Positions 9,245 to 16,729 of a DNA stretch of 64,000 nucleotides are shown piece by piece; within the stretch, counting starts at the first letter, position 1; each line of letters opens with the position of its first letter. Below the pieces are notes generated by a model. That model worked only from the letters and a program-made list of their open reading frames with translations. It ran no database searches and had not been told where the DNA came from. The stretch is from Ferrovibrio sp964429465 (GTDB lineage Bacteria > Pseudomonadota > Alphaproteobacteria > Ferrovibrionales > Ferrovibrionaceae). The stretch covers positions 14,584 through 78,583 of the forward strand of contig CAYSCA010000002.1 of NCBI GenBank assembly GCA_964429465.1. The letters are read 5' to 3'. The position numbers and the translations under genes are program-made.

Positions 9245-9266
9245 CGACTGCGAGGGAGAAGCAAAG

Positions 9267-9728
9267 ATGAGCCTGAACGAAGAAGTCGAATTGCTGCGGC
9301 GTATTCCGCTTTTTGCCAAGATCGAGCCCTCGAAACTCAAGCTGCTTGCCTTCACCAGCCAGCGGTTGACCTATAAACCTGGCGATGTGCTGTTTCGGCA
9401 GGGTGACCCGGGAGATGCCGCTTTCGTCATTATCGGCGGCGAGGCCAATGTCGTGGTTGATACGCCTGGCGGACCGCTTACCGTCGCTCATCTCAAGCAG
9501 AATGACTTTGTCGGCGAGATCGCTATTTTGTGCGATGTTCCGCGAACGGCAACAGTTTCGGCCGCCAGCGAGGTTACCACCCTGCGGATCGAGAAAGACC
9601 TCTTCTTCCGGCTGATCAACGACTTCCCCCAGATCGCCGTGGAGATCATGCGCGTTCTGGCGCAGCGACTGGAGCGCACCACCGCCGATCTCAGAGCCCT
9701 CTCTGCCCGGGTGCAAAACCCCGCATGA
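9267..9728 (+). CDS. Cyclic nucleotide-binding domain protein
   Basis: A 153-residue protein starting MSLNEEVELLRRIPLFAKIE, with GGGAGAA-type ribosome binding sequence just upstream of the ATG at 9267. It is essentially one CNMP/CRP-like beta-roll: LFAKIEPSKLKLL, then YKPGDVLFRQGDPGDAAFVI, then the phosphate-binding-cassette position NDFVGEIAILCDVPRTATV. The cassette has G-E and R-T, which fits cyclic nucleotide binding. No DNA-binding helix-turn-helix follows, so it is not a complete CRP-type regulator; a helical tail ends the protein. It sits 22 bases after the ABC-like gene and overlaps the next gene by four bases, so it may sense a ligand for that complex. Confidence 0.85.
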   Translation: MSLNEEVELLRRIPLFAKIEPSKLKLLAFTSQRLTYKPGDVLFRQGDPGDAAFVIIGGEANVVVDTPGGPLTVAHLKQNDFVGEIAILCDVPRTATVSAASEVTTLRIEKDLFFRLINDFPQIAVEIMRVLAQRLERTTADLRALSARVQNPA

Positions 9729-10213
9729 GCCGGCTGGACAGCTTCATCCGGCGTCTTGAGGCGCAGCGCATTGTGCTGAACTGGGCGGTGGAGCAGATCG
9801 CAGGGCAGCCGGGGATCATACTCGAACTGGGCCTCGGGAATGGCCGTACCTACGACCATCTGCGCGAGAAACTGCCGGGTCGGACCATTTTTGCTTTCGA
9901 TCGCGCCATCAACGCCAATCCGCGCTCGGTTCCGCCGGAGCAATACATGGTGTTGGGTGATTTTGTCGAAACCCTGCCGGCTTTCGCGCAGCAGCATCCT
10001 TCCGGGGCTGCGCTGATCCACAGCGATGCCGGACTTGGCGATCCGGAAGCCAATGCACGCCAGGTCCGGATGCTCAGTGATCTGATCCCGCCACTGGCAG
10101 CATTGGGAGCGCTGATCATAAGCGATCAGAAACTCGTACATCCGGCGCTGCAGCAGCAACCATTGCCGCCCCTTGTCAATCCGGACAGGTATTTCATCTA
10201 TCGGCGGACCTGA
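9725..10213 (+). CDS. Class I SAM-dependent methyltransferase-like protein
   Basis: A 162-residue protein from the ATG at 9725, overlapping the previous stop (ATGA). ILELGLGNGRTYDHLRE is the SAM-binding motif I (E-x-G-x-G-x-G), followed by FAFDRAI as the motif II acidic position. It is shorter than most methyltransferases, consisting of little beyond the Rossmann core. FIYRRT ends the chain. Substrate unknown. Tight coupling to the cyclic-nucleotide-binding protein and the degenerate exporter points to a joint function. Confidence 0.8.
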   Translation: MSRLDSFIRRLEAQRIVLNWAVEQIAGQPGIILELGLGNGRTYDHLREKLPGRTIFAFDRAINANPRSVPPEQYMVLGDFVETLPAFAQQHPSGAALIHSDAGLGDPEANARQVRMLSDLIPPLAALGALIISDQKLVHPALQQQPLPPLVNPDRYFIYRRT

Positions 10214-10253
10214 CAATAAATATACGTATAATACCGAGAGCGGGAGGGGGGAC

Positions 10254-12386
10254 ATGAAACCGCAGAGGAAACGGATCGCCATTCTGGGTGGCGGCGTCGC
10301 CGCGTTGACCAGCGCCTTCTATCTGGCCAGCCGGCCCGGTGCTGCCGAACTATACGACATCACGATCTATTCGCTCGGCTGGCGGCTGGGCGGTAAATGT
10401 GCCACCGGGCGCAATCTGGATATGGCATACCGGATCGAGGAACACGGCATCCACGGTTTCCTTGGATCCTACTACAACACATTGTCCCTGATGACGCGGA
10501 CCTATGACATGCTTGGCCGCAAGCCGGGAGAGCCGCTGGCGAGCTTTGAGGAGGCCTTCTATCCGATCGACTCTATTGTGTGCTGGGAATTCCGCGACAG
10601 CCGCTGGGTGAGCTGGCCGATCACCATGCCGCGCAACAGCCTGAAACCCTGGGAGCCGGAATCCCTTCCGGAGCTGCGGGACTGGATAAAGGCACTGATT
10701 ACGTTCATGGGCGGGCTGTTCGAGCATCATGCCCGAAACATGTCCACCGGCATGGATATGGGCCTGGCGGGCCGGCTCATGAAGCGCCTCCTGAATGAGG
10801 CGGAATCGGTGATCGAGGGGCGTGGCCATGCTCTGCTGGAAGCGATCTGGCTGGGCTTCAAGCATGAGGCCGAGCGCCTGATGGAAGGCAACGATGCCCT
10901 GCGCCATCTGTACATGACGCTGGATTACTTCCTGACCATTCTGCGCGGCGTTATCAAGGATGATGTGATCAACAAGGGTTTCGACCAGCTGGACGACGAG
11001 AATTTCTCGGACTGGTTCGCCCGTCACGGCGGATCGATGCTGACGATCTCCTCGCCGCTCAGCATGAATACGCCAAATCTGTCGTACCAGTACCCGGACG
11101 GCGATACCACGAGGCCGCCGCAGATGGCCGCCGGTGCATATCTGCACTGGACGCTTCGTGAATTTGCCTATCTGGGTTCCTTTGGCTGGCTGTTTGCCGC
11201 CGGCACCGGCGATACCGTTGTGGCGCCGCTTTACCTCGTGCTGAAGCGGCTGGGCGTGAAATTCGAGCTGTTCCACAAAGTGCGCGAGATCACCGCGGCA
11301 GGCAAATCCGTCGACGAGGTGGTCTTCGATATCCAGGCGACGCCGAAAGATCCCGCCAAAGGCTATGATCCGCTGATCGAGCTGCCGCTGCAGCAGTTCG
11401 GCGGCCGGAGCTTGCCGGTCTGGCCCGATCGCCCCCTCTACGACCAGCTGGTCGAAGGGGAGGCGATGAAGGCCGCCGGACCCGATATCGAATCCTACTG
11501 GTCGTCATGGAAGCCTGTTGCCGAAAAGCGACTCAAGGCCGGCCGCGACTTCGACACGGTGATCTGCGCGATCTCCATCGGCGCACTGCCGATCATTGCG
11601 CCGCGGCTGATGCAGGCCGATCCAAGATGGCCGGCCATGACCGAAGCGATCAAGACGGTGCAGACCCAGACGCTGCAGATCTGGATGAAGCGCACGCTCA
11701 AGGAGATGGGACTCCCATTCGACTTCAAGAACTATGACCGGCTGATCGGCGCAACCTTCGTCAACCCGATCGACGGCGTGGCAGATTTCACCGATCTGAT
11801 CCCGGTGGAAGCCTGGCCGGAAGACAACGCGCCCCGGTCGCTGCTCTATTTTTCCGGCGCCACGCCGCAATACGGCGCGCAACCTCCGTTCAGCGATCAC
11901 GATTACCCCAAACGCGAATATGCCCGGGTAAAATACCAGGCGCAGCAATATCTGCAGGCCAGCATGGGTATCCTGTTGCCGAAAGCGGTGACCAACGCCG
12001 TCAATCCGCCGGGAGATCAGATCGGATTCGACTTTTCCGAACTGGTTTGCCTGAAAAACGACGCAGCCACGTTAGGCGTGGCGCGGCTGGATCAGCAATT
12101 CTGGAAGCCGAATATCGATCCCAGCGAACGCTACGTCACCTCGCCGCCGGGCAGCACCAAATACCGCCTGAAGGCCTGGGATTCCGGTTTCAGCAACCTC
12201 GTCCTGGCCGGCGACTGGATCTATACCGGGCTGAATGTCGGCAGTTTCGAGGGGGCCTGTATGGGCGGCAAGCTGGCGGCGCACGCGATAGATCCTGAAG
12301 CGATGCCATTGCAATCGGTGTACGGTTACCCGCCGTCGCAGGGACGGCCGGCAGTGACTCCGGAGCCGGAGATCACACCAGCCTGA
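10254..12386 (+). CDS. Large FAD/NAD(P)-binding flavoprotein (amine oxidase/desaturase superfamily)
   Basis: A 710-residue protein; the ATG at 10254 follows a strong GGGAGGGGG ribosome binding site. RIAILGGGVAALTSAFYLA near the N-terminus is a dinucleotide-binding Rossmann motif, GWRLGGKCATGRN matches the R-x-G-G-K/R segment after it, and the C-terminal NLVLAGDWIYTGLNVGSFEG closes the FAD site as in phytoene-desaturase and amine-oxidase relatives. It is longer than typical desaturases, with an extended middle region. A TATAAT hexamer at 10227-10232 could be a -10 element for an internal promoter, though no clear -35 was seen. It follows the methyltransferase gene by 40 bases. Substrate unknown; a lipid, isoprenoid or amine is possible. 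Confidence 0.8.
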   Translation: MKPQRKRIAILGGGVAALTSAFYLASRPGAAELYDITIYSLGWRLGGKCATGRNLDMAYRIEEHGIHGFLGSYYNTLSLMTRTYDMLGRKPGEPLASFEEAFYPIDSIVCWEFRDSRWVSWPITMPRNSLKPWEPESLPELRDWIKALITFMGGLFEHHARNMSTGMDMGLAGRLMKRLLNEAESVIEGRGHALLEAIWLGFKHEAERLMEGNDALRHLYMTLDYFLTILRGVIKDDVINKGFDQLDDENFSDWFARHGGSMLTISSPLSMNTPNLSYQYPDGDTTRPPQMAAGAYLHWTLREFAYLGSFGWLFAAGTGDTVVAPLYLVLKRLGVKFELFHKVREITAAGKSVDEVVFDIQATPKDPAKGYDPLIELPLQQFGGRSLPVWPDRPLYDQLVEGEAMKAAGPDIESYWSSWKPVAEKRLKAGRDFDTVICAISIGALPIIAPRLMQADPRWPAMTEAIKTVQTQTLQIWMKRTLKEMGLPFDFKNYDRLIGATFVNPIDGVADFTDLIPVEAWPEDNAPRSLLYFSGATPQYGAQPPFSDHDYPKREYARVKYQAQQYLQASMGILLPKAVTNAVNPPGDQIGFDFSELVCLKNDAATLGVARLDQQFWKPNIDPSERYVTSPPGSTKYRLKAWDSGFSNLVLAGDWIYTGLNVGSFEGACMGGKLAAHAIDPEAMPLQSVYGYPPSQGRPAVTPEPEITPA

Positions 12387-12441
12387 TACTGGTGGGCTCC
12401 TGCCGTGTTGGTTACCATTCCGTGCTTTGGGGATTGAATTG

Positions 12442-13458
12442 ATGGGTGCGCCCGGGCCGCTGAATCTGCTGACTGATGTCGAAGGACTGGCTGTGGGCCA
12501 TGCCGTCGATGAAAGGGTGCGGACAGGCGTTACCGTCATTCTGCCCGCTGGGCGCGCGGCCTGCTCGGTCGATGTCCGCGGCGGCGGATCGGGAACCCGC
12601 GAAACCGACCTGCTGCGGCCGGAAGCAGCAGCGCAAGCGGTCGACGCCATCTGCCTGGCTGGCGGATCGGCATTCGGCCTCGATGCCGCCGCCGGCATGA
12701 TGCCATGGCTGGCCAGGCAGCGGCGCGGCTTCCAGGTGCAGGGCTTCACGGTCCCAATCATCCCGGCGGCGATTCTGTTCGACCTCCATAACGGCGGCGA
12801 CAAAGACTGGGCCGACAATCCGCCCTATCGGCGCCTCGGCCGGGAAGCATGCGAGAATGCCGCCGCGGGCGCCTTTGCACTCGGCAATGCCGGCGCCGGC
12901 TACGGAGCGGCCGCCGGCAGGCTGAAGGGCGGCCTTGGCAGTGCATCCTGGGTAGAAGCCGACGGGCTGGTGGTTGCTGCGCTGATGGCCGTCAATTCGG
13001 TGGGCAGCGTGCTGACGCCGGACAATGAGGGCTTCTGGGCGGCGCCCTACGAACAGAACGGCGAATTCGGGGGGCAGCCGATGGGCGCCAACCGCGGGAA
13101 TCTGCCGCTTGGCGTTCCGCCGGAAGCGCGTATCGGCGGGCATACCTGCATCGGCGTTGTGGCCACTAATGCCCCGCTGGACAAAACCGCTCTTCGCCAG
13201 GTTGCCGCCATGGCCCATGATGGCCTTGCCCGGTCAGTCCGGCCGGTCCATACGCCCTTTGACGGCGATACCATCTTTGCGCTGGCCACTGCTGCGTGGC
13301 AGGATGAGCGGGGCGATGACGCCAGGCCCTGGCTGATCGCCAGAGTTGGCAGTATCGCCGCCGATTGTGTCGCGCGGGCCGTCGGGCGGGGTGTCTGGAT
13401 GGCGGAGGGAATCGGCCATCTGGGCTCGATCAGAGAGATGGGATTCAGAGGGAGCTGA
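12442..13458 (+). CDS. P1 family peptidase (DmpA/BapA-like aminopeptidase)
   Basis: A 338-residue protein from the ATG at 12442; a TTG five codons upstream is an alternative. The order GLAVGHAVDERVRTGVTV, VRGGGSGTRETD, GGSAFGLDAA and NAGAGYGAAAGRLKGG is the signature of the P1 family, which are Ntn-fold enzymes that cut themselves into two chains. The Asn185-Ser186 pair in LMAVNSVGSV is the expected self-cleavage site, with Ser186 as nucleophile. Family members hydrolyse N-terminal residues of peptides, D-amino-acid amides or beta-peptides. No signal peptide is seen. The following solute-binding protein begins two bases after its stop, so peptide uptake and cleavage are probably linked. Confidence 0.9.
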   Translation: MGAPGPLNLLTDVEGLAVGHAVDERVRTGVTVILPAGRAACSVDVRGGGSGTRETDLLRPEAAAQAVDAICLAGGSAFGLDAAAGMMPWLARQRRGFQVQGFTVPIIPAAILFDLHNGGDKDWADNPPYRRLGREACENAAAGAFALGNAGAGYGAAAGRLKGGLGSASWVEADGLVVAALMAVNSVGSVLTPDNEGFWAAPYEQNGEFGGQPMGANRGNLPLGVPPEARIGGHTCIGVVATNAPLDKTALRQVAAMAHDGLARSVRPVHTPFDGDTIFALATAAWQDERGDDARPWLIARVGSIAADCVARAVGRGVWMAEGIGHLGSIREMGFRGS

Positions 13459-13460
13459 CC

Positions 13461-14993
13461 ATGAACAACAAGATCATCGGGGCGATTGTCGCGATTGCAG
13501 TCGTCGCAGGTGGCGGCTGGTATTACATGCAATCCGGCGGGGAAGTGGCGCACGCGCCGAATGCCGCCCCGGCCAAGGATGATATCGTCATCGGAATGGC
13601 GCTTGAGCCGCCGGGGCTGGATCCGACTATCGCCCCCGCAGCGGCAATCGGCGAAATCACGCATCTCAATATCTTTGAGGGCCTGACCCGCATCCAGGAA
13701 AATGGTGAGGTTGCGCCGCTGCTGGCCGAGAGCTGGACTGTCTCGCCGGACATGATGACTTTTACCTTCAAGCTGAAATCCGGCGTCAAGTTCCAGGACG
13801 GCACCGCGTTCGATTCCGCCGACGTGAAATACTCGTTCGAGAAATATGCCGGCGAGAAGAGCACCAACAAGCGGAAGGCTGTTTTCACCAATATGGCCTC
13901 GGTGGAGGCGCCCGATGCAACCACTGTGGTCGTCACGCTGAAGAAGCCGGACCCAACCCTGCTGTTCAGCCTCGGCGAGAACACCGCCGTCATCACCGCG
14001 CCGGAATCCAGCGATACGAACGCGACGAAACCGCTCGGAACCGGCCCCTACAAGTTCGAAAGCTGGGTGAAAGGTGATTCGGTCACGCTGACCGCAGCCG
14101 ATACCTACCGTGACAAAGGGGCCATCAAGATCAAGACGGCCAAGTTCCGCTTCATTTCCGATCCGGGCGCAATGGTAGCGGCGATGCAGGCCGGCGATAT
14201 CGATGCGATCCCGATCGGCATCACCGGGGAGAACGTCGCGCAATTCGAGAAGGACAAGCGCTTCAAGGTCACTATCGGCTCCACCGAAGGCGAGACGATG
14301 CTGATCATGAACAACAAGCGCAAGCCGCTGGATGACGTGCGGGTACGGCGCGCCATCAGCTATGCGCTGGACCGGAAGGCGATCATTGATGGCGTCAATT
14401 CCGGCTACGGCAAGCCGATCGGCAGCCACTTCCCGCCGCATGATCCGGCGTATGTCGACCTGACCGGCATGTATCCCCATGACCCGGCCAAGGCCAAGGC
14501 GCTATTGCAGGAGGCCGGCATCAGCAATCTTGAACTGACACTGAAATTGCCGCCGCCGGCCTATGCCCGCCGCGGCGGAGAAATTATCGCAGCCATGCTG
14601 GCGGAGGTCGGGATCACCGCGAAAATCGAGAATGTCGAATGGGCCCAGTGGCTCGATACGGCGTTCAAGAACAAGAACTTCGACCTGACCATCGTCAGCC
14701 ATGTCGAGCCGAATGACTACGTCAAGTACGCCGATGTGAACTACTACTATCAGTATGACAGCAAGGAAGTGCAGGACCTGATCGCCAAGGCAAATTCCAC
14801 GCTGGATAAAGCCGAGCGCACCAAGGCTCTGCAGCAGATGCAGCGCAAGATTGCCGAAGATGCGGTCAACGGCTTTCTCTATAACCTGCCCCGTATCGGC
14901 GTCTACAAAGCCGGTCTGGCCGGCTTCTGGGTCAACGCACCGATCTTCGTGAACGATCTGGCGGCGGTGTCCTGGCAGCAGGCCGGCAGCTGA
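13461..14993 (+). CDS. ABC transporter substrate-binding protein, family 5 (oligopeptide type)
   Basis: A 510-residue protein from the ATG at 13461, after an AGAGGGAGC ribosome binding site. Residues 1-20 form a hydrophobic export segment (NNKIIGAIVAIAVVAGGGWY). The mature part starts with the family 5 pattern IVIGMALEPPGLDPT, then NIFEGLTRIQENGEV and SPDMMTFTFKLKSGVKF, as in DppA/OppA. It should bind peptides or nickel-like ligands in the periplasm. No permease or ATPase genes for it lie in the window, so it either uses transporter parts encoded elsewhere or is an orphan receptor. A strong terminator follows. Confidence 0.9.
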   Translation: MNNKIIGAIVAIAVVAGGGWYYMQSGGEVAHAPNAAPAKDDIVIGMALEPPGLDPTIAPAAAIGEITHLNIFEGLTRIQENGEVAPLLAESWTVSPDMMTFTFKLKSGVKFQDGTAFDSADVKYSFEKYAGEKSTNKRKAVFTNMASVEAPDATTVVVTLKKPDPTLLFSLGENTAVITAPESSDTNATKPLGTGPYKFESWVKGDSVTLTAADTYRDKGAIKIKTAKFRFISDPGAMVAAMQAGDIDAIPIGITGENVAQFEKDKRFKVTIGSTEGETMLIMNNKRKPLDDVRVRRAISYALDRKAIIDGVNSGYGKPIGSHFPPHDPAYVDLTGMYPHDPAKAKALLQEAGISNLELTLKLPPPAYARRGGEIIAAMLAEVGITAKIENVEWAQWLDTAFKNKNFDLTIVSHVEPNDYVKYADVNYYYQYDSKEVQDLIAKANSTLDKAERTKALQQMQRKIAEDAVNGFLYNLPRIGVYKAGLAGFWVNAPIFVNDLAAVSWQQAGS

Positions 14994-15011
14994 TCGGTCT
15001 GCTCTGAATGT

Positions 15012-15049
15012 AAAAAAAAAGCCCGCCGGGGAGACCCGGCGGGCTTTTT
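15012..15049. terminator. Strong bidirectional intrinsic terminator
   Basis: A perfect 10-bp GC stem (GCCCGCCGGG, 15021-15030, pairing with 15035-15044) with a GAGA tetraloop is flanked by nine A on the left and five T on the right. It lies between converging genes ending at 14993 and 15068, so it can stop transcription from both sides. Confidence 0.9.
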
Positions 15050-15067
15050 CCTGTTCGGCGCCATGGA

Positions 15068-16261
15068 TCAGCGCACGAAGACATGCACCTCGTTGGCGGC
15101 GCTCTGGGCGTTGCTGGCGGCTGCCACATTCACCCGGCTGGCCGGCAGTCCCATATCGGCCAAGGAGCGCAGCACGCGATCGGCATTGCGCCGCGCCTGG
15201 TTCTGGTTGCTGGCTGCCTGGGCCGGGGTCCCGCCTGCGGCGATGGCGACCACATCGAACATGGCATTCGGCTTGCGGGCCAGCGCCTGCGACACGGCAT
15301 TGTAGAGCGCCTGCTGGTAGGGGACATCGGCGCGATCGAAACGGATCACCACCAGCGGCGTACGGCCGACGGTGCTGACCGGCGCCGCGGTATCGGCGGC
15401 CGCGAATTGCTGCGCGCCGGCGAAATAGGTCGCGCGGTTGCCAAGCGCCGGGCCCAGCAGCTCACCCTGCTTGATGGCGGCCGAAAGCGTCGTGAGATTG
15501 GTCCGCTCACTGCCGACATAATTGGTCTGCCGGGCGACATCCTGGCTGAGTTCGCCCAGGAGGCGGTCGATCAGCACCACGGTCTTGGCGGTTTCATCCT
15601 CCAGGACGGCCAGCTGGCGGTGATCCTCGTCAATCGCCCCCGACAGGCTGTAGGTCGACTTGATCGATTGCAGCAGGTAGGTGGCCATCGCCGAATCGGC
15701 GGCCACCTGGTTGCCCAGGCTGCTGAGCTGGTTCACGTCGGCAGCCATCTGGTCCAGCTGGACCTGGGCCTGATTCCACTGGCTGATCAGGATCGGGTTG
15801 CCAGGTGTGGTGCCCATCTGCAAACGGGTACTGACCGCGGCGACAAGTCCATGATAACGCTGGGAATTTTGAGTTGCCTGATTGCGGACGGTCTGCAGCG
15901 ACTGGTTGCGCTGGGTTACCTGCTGCTGCAGCTGCGCGAGCTCCCCGCGCATCTGCTGGACCTTCTGGCCGACATAGGTGCCGGTCGACTGGCCGGGGGT
16001 AACGCCGGGAACCACGAAATTCGTGCTGCCCATGGTGGGCGGGCTAAGCGTGGGCTGCGGGTTGGCTTCGGCCGGAGAGGCCGGAATCTGCTGAGCATTG
16101 GCGACCGGGGCCTGACCAGCCGGATCGTCTCCGGTCAGCGAGGGCCACAATTCGTCGGAAACGTAGGAGCAACCGGAGAGCAGAAGCGCTGCTGTGGCCA
16201 GAGTCCCCGCCGAGGCCAGACCGCGACGCCGCAGCGCCGGATTATGAACAAGATGTGCCAT
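15068..16261 (-). CDS. Lipoprotein with coiled-coil middle and OmpA-like C-terminal domain
   Basis: A 397-residue protein when started at the ATG at 16261 (MAHLVHNPALRRRG). This start places a charged n-region, a hydrophobic stretch and a lipobox LLLSGC with the acylated Cys at residue 31, so it is preferred over the longer open frame. The middle (VGQKVQQMRGELAQLQQQ and following Q-rich heptads) is predicted coiled coil. The C-terminal 90 residues (VVIRFDRADVPYQQAL, then ARRNADRVLRSLADMGLPAS) follow the OmpA/MotB peptidoglycan-binding fold. It is probably anchored in the outer membrane and contacts the wall. A TATAAT lies about 30 bases upstream of the ATG on the minus strand. Family is not one I can name. 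Confidence 0.75.
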   Translation of the reverse strand: MAHLVHNPALRRRGLASAGTLATAALLLSGCSYVSDELWPSLTGDDPAGQAPVANAQQIPASPAEANPQPTLSPPTMGSTNFVVPGVTPGQSTGTYVGQKVQQMRGELAQLQQQVTQRNQSLQTVRNQATQNSQRYHGLVAAVSTRLQMGTTPGNPILISQWNQAQVQLDQMAADVNQLSSLGNQVAADSAMATYLLQSIKSTYSLSGAIDEDHRQLAVLEDETAKTVVLIDRLLGELSQDVARQTNYVGSERTNLTTLSAAIKQGELLGPALGNRATYFAGAQQFAAADTAAPVSTVGRTPLVVIRFDRADVPYQQALYNAVSQALARKPNAMFDVVAIAAGGTPAQAASNQNQARRNADRVLRSLADMGLPASRVNVAAASNAQSAANEVHVFVR

Positions 16262-16523
16262 GCCGCGCCGTCTCGCGTTGCTATTATAATGACTTGTCAT
16301 GCTGGCCTGAGGCCCCCCGTTGCACATGGCGCAACCGTCGCCGCGCGACCGGTACACACCCTCTGCTAACATGCCTATTCTACGGGCGCGCCGGACCGCT
16401 CGCAAGCTTCATCTGTGAGTAGAATCCGAGGGTTGTGGGCGACAGAACCAGTCCAGTCAGGGCCCTTGCATAGCCGGGGCTAATTGAGTAGGTTCCGCCC
16501 CCGTCGCGGTTTTCGCCGCTTGC

Positions 16524-16600
16524 GCGCTCGTAGCTCAGCTGGATAGAGCACCAGACTACGAATCTGGGGGTCAGGAGTTCGAATCTCTTCGAGCGCGCCA
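16524..16600 (+). tRNA. tRNA-Arg (anticodon ACG)
   Basis: A 77-base cloverleaf: acceptor GCGCTCG (16524-16530) pairs with CGAGCGC (16590-16596), followed by discriminator G and an encoded CCA. The D-arm AGCTCAGCTGGATAGAGC, the anticodon stem CCAGA/TCTGG with loop CTACGAA, and the T-arm GAGTTCGAATCTC are all present. The anticodon ACG at 16558-16560 reads CGN arginine codons after deamination of A34. No integrase gene or repeated 3' end was seen beside it. Confidence 0.97.
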
Positions 16601-16729
16601 TTTTCCCAATAATTTAACCCCAACCTCCCGGTGCCCGCGCCTGCGCTGCTGTCCCGGAACCAGACCTTCGGCGGTGACGATCCGCGGGGCGCAGAATGAG
16701 TTGTGTGGCGAAGTTTCCCCAAGCGGAAT

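Noticed and set aside
10227..10232. A full sigma70 promoter before the flavoprotein gene
   Set aside because: TATAAT is present but no convincing -35 box is at the right distance, so it was only mentioned with the gene.
16524..16600. tRNA-Arg as a possible integration site of a genomic island
   Set aside because: No integrase, no repeated tRNA 3' end and no change of gene type at this point were seen.
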